A DNA stretch of 64,000 nucleotides from DATFTE01 sp963802575. GTDB taxonomy: Bacteria > Acidobacteriota > Terriglobia > Terriglobales > Acidobacteriaceae. Every line of letters starts with the position of its first letter. Within the stretch, counting starts at the first letter, position 1. The notes beneath the pieces are model-generated. The model saw only the letters and a program-made list of their open reading frames with translations. It did not search any database and was not told where the DNA came from. The stretch spans positions 620,001 to 684,000 of the forward strand of contig CAWDJF010000006.1 of NCBI GenBank assembly GCA_963802575.1. The letters run 5' to 3'. Positions 44,660 through 52,949 of the stretch are shown here, in pieces. The translations under genes and the position numbers were made by a program.

Positions 44660-45055
44660 ATGACCTACCTTCTCGACGTCAATGCACTCGTCGCACTCGG
44701 CTTCGCCCAGCACGAGTTCCACGATCGCATGGCCCGTTGGTTGCGGAAGCAAGATTTCCCTCCGCTCGCCTCTTGCTCCATCACTGAGCTTGGTTTCGTG
44801 CGCGTGCTCGTTCAGGCTCCCGCTTACAACTTCGCCCTCTCGCAAGCGCGTGCGTTGCTTATGCGGATGAAGCAGTCCACTCTGCCCCGATTCACTTTTA
44901 TTGCTGACAATCACGACATCTCGCAGCTTCCCTCGTGGGTCAAAACTGCCCGCCAAACGACCGACGGCCACCTCGCCAAGCTGGCCTCCGAGCACGCAGC
45001 TATTTTGGCCACGCTGGATGGGGGAATTCCCGATGCGTACCTTATTCCGAAATGA
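44660..45055 (+). CDS. VapC-type PIN-domain toxin (paired with AbrB-type antitoxin)
   Basis: 131 residues. Active-site acids are visible in MTYLLDVNALVALGF (D6), SCSITELGFVRVL (E) and RQTTDGHLAKLASEH (D), with the ILATLD end typical of the PIN fold. The phrase CSITELGFVRVLVQAPAYNF places it in the group of PIN toxins with AbrB partners. The stop codon is six bases from the stop of the convergent WYL regulator. Confidence 0.88.
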   Translation: MTYLLDVNALVALGFAQHEFHDRMARWLRKQDFPPLASCSITELGFVRVLVQAPAYNFALSQARALLMRMKQSTLPRFTFIADNHDISQLPSWVKTARQTTDGHLAKLASEHAAILATLDGGIPDAYLIPK

Positions 45056-45061
45056 GAACAT

Positions 45062-46012
45062 TCAAAATCGCTGGCAAGCCGCCATTCTCCCGATCTCTTC
45101 TCTCACCCGCTCCCGCAAACTCTCCGGTTCCACGACCTCCGCCCCCGACCCCATCCCCAGCACCACAAACGCCGCCTCCTCGGGATGATCGAACCTCATC
45201 TTCACCATCTCCCACCCGTCTCCGCTCTCAATCTCTTCCATCGTCATCCAGCGTTTCATGCCGTCGGCTGTTTGTGCCGACAGGCGCAGCGTCACTTCGA
45301 CCTTTCGCCAGTGCTCTTCCTTGAACCGCTCCGTGGAGGCCCGCCAGTGCTCGCCCAAATCAAAATGCGCGGGGCGCTCGCACGCTTTCTCCAACGCCTT
45401 CGCCGCCTGAATGCGTGACACGCGAAACGTCCGCAACCCCGCCGAAGTCTGCGCCACCAGGTACCACGTGCTTCCCTTCGCCACCAACCCCAGCGGATCG
45501 ACCACCCGCACCGACTGCTCTCCGCGCGGCTTGCGATAGGTAATCCGCAACTTGCGGTCGCGCGTCACCGCGTCCTGCACCACCGGAAGCAAGGCCAGAT
45601 CTTCGCTGGTCCCCCGCCATGCCGACGTGTCCACATACAGCCGCTGCCGGATCGACACCGCCTGCTCGCGCATGCCTCCGGGCATCGCGGCCATCAGTTT
45701 CCCCAGCGCCCGCTCGGCCGCCGCAGCCAGCCGGGTATCTCCAATGATTCGCGGCTGTGACATCAGCAGCGCCCGCAGTTCGACTTCATCGAGCCCAGGC
45801 ACCTGCGTGCGCCAGCCTTCATCGAGTTGCCATCCGCCCTGCGCCCCGCGCAGCGCAAACACCGGCACGCCTGAAGCGCTAAGCGCCTCCATATCGCGAT
45901 GCACGGTGCGCGCCGAAACCTCCAGCCGCTCGGCCAGTTCCCGTCCGCTGAGCCGCCCGTGTGCCTGCAACAATAACAACGCTGACAGCAGCCGTTCCGA
46001 CTTCAACTTCAC
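45062..46012 (-). CDS. WYL-domain transcriptional regulator (YafY type)
   Basis: 316 residues. The N-terminal winged helix-turn-helix (about 1-60) includes LSGRELAERLEVSARTVHRD. The WYL domain is at about 130-210 with STWYLVAQTSAGLRTFRVSR, which contains the WYL triad and the conserved arginines that bind nucleotide or nucleic-acid ligands. A C-terminal WCX segment follows. It is transcribed away from the DinB gene. A palindrome at 46036-46052, between them, is the likely operator, so it probably controls itself and the DinB gene. Confidence 0.9.
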   Translation of the reverse strand: MKLKSERLLSALLLLQAHGRLSGRELAERLEVSARTVHRDMEALSASGVPVFALRGAQGGWQLDEGWRTQVPGLDEVELRALLMSQPRIIGDTRLAAAAERALGKLMAAMPGGMREQAVSIRQRLYVDTSAWRGTSEDLALLPVVQDAVTRDRKLRITYRKPRGEQSVRVVDPLGLVAKGSTWYLVAQTSAGLRTFRVSRIQAAKALEKACERPAHFDLGEHWRASTERFKEEHWRKVEVTLRLSAQTADGMKRWMTMEEIESGDGWEMVKMRFDHPEEAAFVVLGMGSGAEVVEPESLRERVREEIGRMAACQRF

Positions 46013-46035
46013 CTCTCAAAATTAATCCGCCAATT

Positions 46036-46052
46036 ATGACACGATATGTCAT
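46036..46052. promoter_or_regulatory. Operator between WYL regulator and DinB gene
   Basis: Inverted repeat ATGACA, 5-nt spacer, TGTCAT, followed by another ATGAC half-site. It lies 24 bases upstream of the regulator start and about 57 bases before the DinB gene. Confidence 0.6.
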
Positions 46053-46108
46053 ATATGACCTTTTATTCTCTTCCCGAGATCAAGGGCAACCGCCCTCATG
46101 GAGACATC

Positions 46109-46615
46109 ATGAAATTGACGGATCTGTTGCTGGAAGAACTGAAACGCGAAGTCCCGGGCACACGCCAAACCCTCGAACGCGTCCCCGAAGGACGCAATGA
46201 CTGGACGCCTCATGCGAAGTCAATGCCGCTCGGCAACCTGGCGAATCTCTGCGCCACCATGCCCTCTTGGCTCGAGATCATCATCAACAGCGACGAATTC
46301 GATATCGCCCCCGCCGCCGGACGCGAGCGCCCTCCACTTCCCAAGACCCGTAAAGAATTACTCGCGGCCCTCGAGGAAGCGGTCGCCAAGGGACGCAAAG
46401 CCCTCGAAAGCACCAACGACGAGCATCTGATGAAGCCCTGGAAGCTTCTCGCCGGCGGGCACGTCATGTCGGAAGAGCCCCGCTACGTGGTCATCAGCGA
46501 GACCTTCAACCACCTGGCCCACCATCGCGGACAACTGACGGTCTACCTGCGCCTCAACAATGCGTCGGTCCCGGCCATTTACGGCCCGTCTGCCGATGAA
46601 GGCAAAGCAGCGTAA
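46109..46615 (+). CDS. DinB family protein
   Basis: 168 residues from the ATG at 46109, preceded by GGAG; the frame from 46046 adds a tail unlike the family. A four-helix metal-binding fold of the DinB/YfiT group. The conserved FNHLAHHRGQLTVYLRLNN segment carries the C-terminal histidines. The N-terminal metal-ligand histidine expected in the first helices is not obvious, since that segment reads ATMPSWLEIIINSDEFD. DinB-like enzymes in this group are often thiol S-transferases. Divergent pairing with the WYL regulator suggests stress induction. Confidence 0.87.
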   Translation: MKLTDLLLEELKREVPGTRQTLERVPEGRNDWTPHAKSMPLGNLANLCATMPSWLEIIINSDEFDIAPAAGRERPPLPKTRKELLAALEEAVAKGRKALESTNDEHLMKPWKLLAGGHVMSEEPRYVVISETFNHLAHHRGQLTVYLRLNNASVPAIYGPSADEGKAA

Positions 46616-46761
46616 CTCTCAAGTTACCGACGAAGGAAAAATGTGAAAACGCGAGAAGAATCAGATCGGGAGGGGCGTGCGACGTCGCACGTCCCGCTTC
46701 TTTTGCGACTTATGGCGTCAGCCCCGAATCCAAACGAGGGCTCGCTAGACTCGAGGCCGCC

Positions 46762-47121
46762 ATGGACAAAATCAACATCGCCCAGAAGTTCTCGCAGATC
46801 CACGACCACTACAAGCCCCGCATCGCCGCCGAGCTTAACGGGCAGCAAGTGAAGCTGGTGAAGTTCAAGGGCGAGTTCGTTTTTCACCACCACGACAACG
46901 AAGACGAGATGTTTCTGGTCGTCAAAGGCCGCTTTCGCATGGACTTCCGCGACCGCCAGGTCTGGATCGAAGAAGGGGAATTCATCGTCATCCCCCGCGG
47001 CCTCGAACATCGCCCGGTAGCCGAAGAGGAAGTTTCGGTCATCCTGTTCGAACCGGCCACAACGCTGAATACAGGAAACGTAGAAAACGACTTAACCCAG
47101 CACGAACTCGAACGGGTTTAG
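46762..47121 (+). CDS. Cupin domain protein
   Basis: 119 residues, single cupin beta-barrel. Motif 1 reads GEFVFHHHDNEDEMFLVVKGRF with the metal-binding HxH-E set, and motif 2 reads GEFIVIPRGLEHRPVAEEE with the final histidine. A metal ion is therefore likely bound. Small stand-alone cupins have many roles (isomerase, dioxygenase, sensing), so the reaction cannot be named. The gap before it holds a degenerate GC-rich palindrome (GGGCGTGCGACGTCGCACGT). Confidence 0.88.
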   Translation: MDKINIAQKFSQIHDHYKPRIAAELNGQQVKLVKFKGEFVFHHHDNEDEMFLVVKGRFRMDFRDRQVWIEEGEFIVIPRGLEHRPVAEEEVSVILFEPATTLNTGNVENDLTQHELERV

Positions 47122-47172
47122 GTTTTCTTAGCGAACTTTGCGGCAGTTCTTTGCGCCCTTTGCGTTTAAAAT
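47122..47172. repeat. TTAGCGA/CTTTGCG intergenic repeat
   Basis: A run built from CTTTGCG and TTAGCGA words, shared with 61247-61290 before the superoxide dismutase gene. Confidence 0.5.
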
Positions 47173-47184
47173 CTTTACCTGAAC

Positions 47185-47442
47185 ATGGATATCACCGTCT
47201 ACTCCGCCTTCTGGTGCCCGGACTGCCGCATCGCCAAGCGCTTTCTCGAGAAACACAACCTTCCCTTCAAAGACATCGACATCGAAACCACTCCCGGCGC
47301 CGCCGATGAAGTCATCAAGCAGACCGGCAAGCGCGCCATTCCGCAATTTGTCATAAATGGCGAATGGGTACAGCCCTACCGCGTCGGCGAAGGCTTCCTT
47401 TACGAGGAAATGGCCAAGCGTCTAGGAGTTACCGAAAGGTAG
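47185..47442 (+). CDS. Glutaredoxin family protein
   Basis: 85 residues, thioredoxin fold. The active site is CPDC in YSAFWCPDCRIAKRFLEK; the cis-proline TGKRAIPQFVINGEW is present, as is the final VGEGFLYEEM helix. CPDC is the form seen in many small bacterial glutaredoxin-like proteins that work with mycothiol-like thiols or iron-sulfur clusters. No membrane or export signal. It lies between the cupin and the protease genes in the same direction, each with its own gap. Confidence 0.9.
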   Translation: MDITVYSAFWCPDCRIAKRFLEKHNLPFKDIDIETTPGAADEVIKQTGKRAIPQFVINGEWVQPYRVGEGFLYEEMAKRLGVTER

Positions 47443-47571
47443 GTTTCGCCCCGCATTCGCCCCCCACCGGGTCATCGCCCTCCGTACCGTGGAACAAATC
47501 CCTACCAGGCTGCACCATAGCTTCAGCCTGGCCGGACTTCCTCCCCGTGAATTGGCAGGCGCCAATTGCCC

Positions 47572-48585
47572 ATGAGCGAACAACAGCAGCCGTTGGAAGA
47601 AGAGCCGGTTTGTACCATCTGGTCGCGAATGATGCAGGGAGTCCTCGGCGTAGCCCTGATTGTGGGGACCGGTTTCATGGTCCACTTTTACACGCCCCAG
47701 CCCAGCGACGACAATCTCAAAGACCAGGTGCAGCAGCTTCATCATCAGGTCGAGCAAATCAAGCAAGAACAGGCTATGCCGGTGATGGTGCTAAACCGTT
47801 ACCGCAATTCCATTTGCTACATCTTTGGCATCTATAACGTCGGATTCCCCAACCAGAAACCCGCTCTGCGCGCGCGCATTTCAGGAACTGGCTTCGTGGT
47901 TGGCGATGGATTACTCGCCACCAACCGCCACGTCGCGGAACCCTGGTTTGGCGATCCAGACTCTGACGCGCTGATTCAAAAGGGCGCGAAGCCGCAGCTC
48001 GAGAAGCTACTCGCGTACTTTCCCGGATTTCCCACGCCGCTGAATGTCACGCCCACCGTGCTTTCGGGCCGTGGTGATGTTGCCGTTCTTCAGGTGGAAG
48101 ATACGCCCGATGTGCACAATCTCAGGCCTCTGCCGCTTGCCGAAGCTCCTTCGAATCCAGGAGAGCTGGTCGCCGTGGTCGGGTATCCCATGGGCGTACT
48201 TGGCATGGTGGCGAAGTCTCCGCCAGCGGTTTACGACAAACTCGCTTATCGTCATGACGACGCTGGCGCCGCAGGCGAATTGGCCGCACTCTCGTTGATT
48301 CGTCCTTCAGCCACTTGCGGACACCTCGGCGACGTTGTTGGCGACAAACTGATCTACGACGCGCCCACCGCGCATGGCGGAAGCGGCGGCCCGGTGTTCA
48401 ATTCGCGCGGCGAAGTGATTGGCATCAATGCCGCTTACATCGACGGCTTCTCCGGCGGCACGCTTGGCGTCACCATCGACACGTTGCGCCCCCTGATCGC
48501 CGCCGCGGAAAAGAAGCTGGCCCGGCCCGAGCCCGCGCAACCCGCCGCCAGCCAGGAAAAGATCATTCAAACCGGCCAGCACTGA
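47572..48585 (+). CDS. Membrane-anchored trypsin-like serine protease
   Basis: 337 residues from the ATG at 47572. One N-terminal membrane segment (MMQGVLGVALIVGTGFMVHF) leads into a helical linker (LKDQVQQLHHQVEQIKQEQA, probably a coiled coil) and a periplasmic S1-type protease domain. The catalytic histidine is in LLATNRHVAEPW, the aspartate in GRGDVAVLQVED and the serine in HGGSGGPVFNSRGEVIGIN. Unlike HtrA/DegP no PDZ domain follows. Likely an envelope quality-control or signalling protease. Confidence 0.85.
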   Translation: MSEQQQPLEEEPVCTIWSRMMQGVLGVALIVGTGFMVHFYTPQPSDDNLKDQVQQLHHQVEQIKQEQAMPVMVLNRYRNSICYIFGIYNVGFPNQKPALRARISGTGFVVGDGLLATNRHVAEPWFGDPDSDALIQKGAKPQLEKLLAYFPGFPTPLNVTPTVLSGRGDVAVLQVEDTPDVHNLRPLPLAEAPSNPGELVAVVGYPMGVLGMVAKSPPAVYDKLAYRHDDAGAAGELAALSLIRPSATCGHLGDVVGDKLIYDAPTAHGGSGGPVFNSRGEVIGINAAYIDGFSGGTLGVTIDTLRPLIAAAEKKLARPEPAQPAASQEKIIQTGQH

Positions 48586-48732
48586 AACTGCTACTGGATC
48601 AGGCAGCCTTCCCCTTTGTGTGCAAGGACTTGCGCCGATTCCACCCCACGCCAACCCGGCAAAACACCCCCAACACCCAAAGAAGTCTTGTAGAATCAGG
48701 TACTTTCAGCCCCACGCCAATTTCTCATGCTT

Positions 48733-48749
48733 TTGGTATTGGGACTGCA
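48733..48749 (+). promoter_or_regulatory. Possible sigma-54 promoter
   Basis: TTGGTATTGGGACTGCA has GG and GC exactly ten bases apart and the TGGYAY/YTGCW flanks, with weaker agreement than the clpC site. Transcription would begin inside the hairpin that follows. Confidence 0.35.
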
Positions 48750-48793
48750 CTTAGAACAGCCCCGCTTGGGCTCCGCGCTGCGGCTGTCTAAGT
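48749..48793 (+). other. Candidate structured RNA hairpin
   Basis: 12-bp stem with one bulge and a 20-nt GC-rich loop, about 90 bases upstream of the lipoprotein ATG. No T-run follows, so it is not an obvious terminator; no known riboswitch was recognised. Confidence 0.4.
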
Positions 48794-48880
48794 TCTGTTG
48801 TTCTGCCAAGATCACGTTTAGCGCATAAAGATCCGGCTCTGGGACCGGTTCTAACGGCCTGTGCCTATTGAGGACGGTGT

Positions 48881-50892
48881 ATGAAAAAGCTGTTTGCGGT
48901 GGGTTTGTTCGCGATCGCGATCTTCACAGGTTGTGGCTCGTCAAGTTCTTCGGGCCCGCAGAAGATTAATGTCACCGTCACGCCCAACTCCAACCCTGTC
49001 ACGGTGGGTGTAAACCTCACCCAGCAGTTCACCGCCAGCGTCAGCGGCACCAGTAACCAGGCTGTGACTTGGAGCGTAGCGGGCACAAGCTGCGCCGGCG
49101 CGGCCTGCGGATCCATCTCTTCGAGCGGACTTTACACCGCGCCCCCCGCAGTACCGGTCATGCCGCCGACGGTCACCGTAACCGCGACTTCGCAGGCTGA
49201 CACGAAGCAGTTCCGCAACGTCAATGTACGCATCGTCGACATCCTGGTTTCCGTGCTGCCCAGTTCCGCCACCGTTGCGCTGAATGGCATGCAGCAGTTC
49301 GTGGCGCAGCCAAATCCCACTTCGCCCGTAACTTGGACCGTGACCGGCAACGGCTGCGCCGGTGCCAACTGCGGTACGGTTTCAAGCACAGGGCTCTACA
49401 CCGCCCCGTCAGCCCTTCCGAACCCCACTACCGTGACCGTCCGGGCAACCTCCACCGCCGAGCCCAGCCAGTCTGGCACCGCGCTGGTTACGCTGGTCTC
49501 GTCGCTCAACTCCCGCTTCAAGGGGACTTATGCCTTCCGCTTCGCCGGAACCGATGGGGGCGGCGCGGTTTACTCCGCCGGGATTTTCACCTCTGACGGA
49601 AGCGGCAACATCAGCGCGGGAGTGGAAGACGTCAACCGCTCGACTGGACCGCAGAGCCTGGCTTTCACCGGAATCTATACAGTTGGATCCGACGGCCGCG
49701 GCACGATGAGCCTGACCACCACCGGCGGAACATCGTCATACGATATAGCTGTCGGTTCCAGCGGAGAAACGCTCTTCATCGAGGCCGATCTCACCGGCAC
49801 GCGCGGCTCCGGTGTCATCGACAAGTGCGATTCCACCGCCTTCTCGAACAGCGCCATCGTAGGACCATTTGTCATGGGCCTGATCGGCAGCGATCAGGCG
49901 GGCAAGCGTGTAGGAGCGGCCGCGCTGTTCACCACCGACGGCGCTTCGCCGAATGGATCAGTGACCAGCGGCGCAGTCGACGTAAACGATGCCGGCACCC
50001 ATACCTCCAGTCCCACGTTGAGCGGCACGTACGGCGTAGCCTCCAACGGACACGGCACTATGGCAGTGACTGTGCCCACGGTCGGAACGTTCAACTTCAG
50101 CTTCTATGTGGTCTCGGCCAGCGAATTGTTTATCGTCTCGACCGATCCCGTCAGCGCTTCCAACCCGCGCATTGGTGGCTTGGTGATCAAGTCAAGCGGT
50201 GAATATCTACAGCAACAGCTCATTCAACGGAAACAGCGTCTTCAATCTCACCGGGCTGAACTGCTTCTTCCGCCAGCGTCGTTTCCGTGGGACTACTGTC
50301 GACCGACGGCGCAGGGAACCTGACCTCCACCAGCGTCTTCGACGAAAACAATGCCGGGACGATTCTGTCGCAGCAATCGCTCGCCGGCACATATGCCGTG
50401 CAAGCAAACGGCACAGGCACGATTTCGTTTACCAGTTCGAGTTCTCCTGCTTCTTCGTTCGTGCTCTACACCATCACCACTAACAAGGCATTTCTCCTCG
50501 ATACCTCGAGCAGCAACGCACTTACCGGCTTGCTCGAGCCGCAGGTGAAAGGAAATTCCGGAACCTTTAGCGCGGCCACCATCCAGGGTTCCTTCGTGAC
50601 GGCCACGACCAACAACACCAACTCGGCAGCCCCGAATGTCTCTGGCGCGCTGACTTTGGATGGCTCGGCCAACATTACCGGTACGCAGGATCAGAGCACG
50701 CCCTCCGGCAACACGTCGGGGCAGGCGGTGGCCGCCACTTACACAGTTTCTTCCACCGGTCGCGGCACCATGAGTGTCACGTCTCCGTCAGCCACAAGCC
50801 GTGTAATGTACGTAATCAACGGATCGAAATTCGCCACCATTGGAGTGGATAGTGGAGACGCGAACTCCACAGTCATTGAGTCGGAGAGATAG
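48881..50892 (+). CDS. Ig-like repeat lipoprotein, interrupted by two frameshifts
   Basis: Exported lipoprotein with a lipobox (FAIAIFTGCGSSSSS). Two bacterial Ig-like segments follow (VTVTPNSNPVTVGVNLTQQF and VSVLPSSATVALNGMQQFVA, each with a VTWSVAG/VTWTVTG strand), then a set of repeats with GTYGVASNGHGTMAVTVPT and GIYTVGSDGRGTMSL phrases. The reading frame shifts near 50197-50201 and again near 50259-50262. The three frames join to give SFNGNSVFNLTG, then ASSASVVSVGLLSTDGAGN and a further GTYAVQANGTGTISF repeat. Total length would be about 670 residues. Both shifts require one base fewer. The function is unknown; probably surface adhesion or structure. Confidence 0.8.
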
Positions 50893-50913
50893 AAAGAAAT
50901 TGTTGATTGTTTA

Positions 50914-50940
50914 AGTAGCGCCGGCGTCCCGCCGGCCACG
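50914..50940 (+). repeat. GC-rich hairpin repeat (family C)
   Basis: GTAGCGCCGGCGTCCCGCCGG followed by CCACG. An inverted partner lies at 51053-51079. Confidence 0.7.
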
Positions 50941-50955
50941 ACGAATCGCCCGGGA

Positions 50956-50998
50956 GTGTACGGCGGGCGCCCTCGCCCGCCAGTCGCGGAGCGACGTC
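50956..50998 (+). repeat. REP-like element (family B)
   Basis: GGCGGGCGCCCTCGCCCGCC followed by GTCGCGGAGCGAC. It lies between two inverted family C copies. Confidence 0.75.
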
Positions 50999-51052
50999 AG
51001 AACTACCGAATACTCATCAATGCGCATATTCCTACTGTGCGGTAATCTTCAT

Positions 51053-51079
51053 CGTGGCCGGCGAGACGCCGGCGCTACT
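51053..51079 (-). repeat. GC-rich hairpin repeat (family C), inverted copy
   Basis: Reverse-complement form of the element at 50914-50940, with one difference in the loop. Confidence 0.7.
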
Positions 51080-51082
51080 TCA

Positions 51083-51110
51083 CAATCAAAATTCAACAAT
51101 CAAAAATCTA
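51083..51110 (+). repeat. Heptamer array, unit CAATCAA/AAATCWA
   Basis: Four 7-nt units (CAATCAA, AATTCAA, CAATCAA, AAATCTA) running into the stop codon of the ClC gene on the other strand. Confidence 0.65.
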
Positions 51111-52943
51111 AGAGAATCTCTTGATCCACCCAGGCTCGCGCAGGTGCTCATCTTCCAGCCGCCGTAGGCGCGCCGCCATGATTCCCTTGCGGCCGAGATA
51201 GCCTACAACTTTCCCGGGATCCTTGGGATCCACCACCGGCAGTCTCCCAATATCGTGGCGAAGCATTTTTTCCGACGCCTCGTGCAGCACTTCATCAGGA
51301 TACGTGACAATCACATTGCGGCTTCCGGCTTCGAGCACGGTCATCTTCCCTTGCGGATCCTGATCGAGCGCTAGCAGGATGTCGCCGCGCGTGATGACGC
51401 CCGCCAGCTTACCGTCAGTGTCGATCACGATCATTCCCTGGTGAGCGAGCGCGGGATCGCGACGCGCGATACGGTCGGCGACTTCTCCCACGCGCATGCC
51501 GGCCGGAACCACAGGGACATCACGATCCATGGTCTCCGACACCGACACCTGCTGCAGCACGTCTGCTTCGTAGTCCTGATGAATGCGCAGGCCACGGCGC
51601 GCCAGCTTCTCGGTCATGATCGATGCCTTGGGCATCAACAGCATGGCGATGCCGTCGGCGATCACGCTCACCAGCATGAGCGGAAGCACCGAGTTGTAGT
51701 CACGAGTAATTTCGAAGGCGAAGATGATGAAGGTGAAGGTCGCCCGCGAAGCCGCGCCGAAAACTGCTCCCATGGCCACCAGCGCGAACGCTCCCGCGGA
51801 GAGATTTGCCGCTGGAAACAGTTTGTCGACCCCGATGGCGAACGCTCCGCCCATCGCCGCGCTCGACATGAACATGGGGGCAAGCAAGCCGCCGGAGGTT
51901 CCCGAGCCGAGTGAAATCACCAGAGCCGCGGCTTTGGCGATCATCACGACCAACAGCAGTTTGATCGCGAGGTTCGCATTCAGGATGTCACTGATGGTGT
52001 CGTAACCGACACCTAAAACGCGCGGCACAAAATAGCCGATGATGCCCAATCCCAAAGCGCCGATCGCCGGCCACCACAGTTCGTCGACCGGCAGTTTTTC
52101 GAACTGGTCTTCCACCCAATAGAGCAGCTTGCTGAAAGCCACCGCGGCCAGTCCGCAAAGCCCGCCCAGCACCAGATAGAAAGGCAGTGCGTGCGGAATG
52201 CCGAAGTCCATGGCCTTGACGGTAAACATGGGTCCGGCGCCCAGCAGTTGCATATGGACGGCGGTCGCCAGCGTGCTGGCGATGACGAGCGGAATGAACG
52301 ACCGTGATTTGAATTCGAACAACAGCAGTTCGATGGCGAGGATGACGCCGGCAATCGGCGTGTTGAATGTCGCCGACATACCCGCCGCCGCTCCACACGC
52401 CAACAAAACTTTCCGCTCGGAAGCCGTGGTATGGACGACTTGCCCGATGAGCGAACCGAGTGCTCCGCCCGTCTGAATGATGGGACCTTCGGCGCCAAAT
52501 GGACCGCCGGTGCCGATGGCAATGGCCGCCGAAATCGGCTTGAGGATCGCGACTCGCGGCTGGATGCGGCTGCGATTGATCAGCACCGCTTCCATGGCTT
52601 CGGGAATCCCGTGCCCTTTGATCTTGTCGGAGCCATACTTGGCCATGAATCCGACCACGATTCCGCCAATCACGGGAACCAGGATGACCCAGGGTCCGAG
52701 AGTGTTCAGGCGGGCACTGGTAAAGTCGAACGACCAACGATGGAAGAAGAAGAGGTTAGTGAATAGACCGATGAGCCGGTAGAGCAGAAAGGCGACCAGG
52801 CCAGCCAGCAGACCGATGCCCCCCGCAAGGAAGGAGATCAATACCATGCGGAACTGCGCCTTCTCCGGAAGCGCCGCACCGTTGACTCCCAACCTTACCT
52901 GAGCATCGCGCGTGCTGTTTCCGGGTGCGCCTGCTTCCGCCAT
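51108..52943 (-). CDS. ClC-family chloride channel/antiporter with CBS domains
   Basis: 611 residues. The ClC core spans about 30-455 with the selectivity motifs GHGIPEAMEA, GPFGAEGPIIQTGGALGS (the gating glutamate is in GAEGP, with A in place of the usual R/K) and GSGTSGGLLAPMF. A second conserved glutamate is in FNTPIAGVILAIELLLFEF. The C-terminus has two CBS domains (about 475-600, VSETMDRDVPVVPAGMRVGE and LEAGSRNVIVTYPDEVLHEA) that may bind nucleotides and regulate the channel. It lies 6 bases downstream of the MarR regulator gene, so the two form one operon. Confidence 0.9.
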   Translation of the reverse strand: MAEAGAPGNSTRDAQVRLGVNGAALPEKAQFRMVLISFLAGGIGLLAGLVAFLLYRLIGLFTNLFFFHRWSFDFTSARLNTLGPWVILVPVIGGIVVGFMAKYGSDKIKGHGIPEAMEAVLINRSRIQPRVAILKPISAAIAIGTGGPFGAEGPIIQTGGALGSLIGQVVHTTASERKVLLACGAAAGMSATFNTPIAGVILAIELLLFEFKSRSFIPLVIASTLATAVHMQLLGAGPMFTVKAMDFGIPHALPFYLVLGGLCGLAAVAFSKLLYWVEDQFEKLPVDELWWPAIGALGLGIIGYFVPRVLGVGYDTISDILNANLAIKLLLVVMIAKAAALVISLGSGTSGGLLAPMFMSSAAMGGAFAIGVDKLFPAANLSAGAFALVAMGAVFGAASRATFTFIIFAFEITRDYNSVLPLMLVSVIADGIAMLLMPKASIMTEKLARRGLRIHQDYEADVLQQVSVSETMDRDVPVVPAGMRVGEVADRIARRDPALAHQGMIVIDTDGKLAGVITRGDILLALDQDPQGKMTVLEAGSRNVIVTYPDEVLHEASEKMLRHDIGRLPVVDPKDPGKVVGYLGRKGIMAARLRRLEDEHLREPGWIKRFS

Positions 52944-52949
52944 ATTCTT

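Larger units (their letters stand above)
48586..48880. other. Leader region of the Ig-like lipoprotein gene
   Basis: About 295 bases. It holds a sigma-54-like promoter (48733-48749) and a strong stem-loop at 48749-48793 (12 bp with one bulged A; arms starting ACTTAGAACAGCC and GGCTGTCTAAGT). The rest up to the ATG is unstructured to the eye. Confidence 0.45.
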
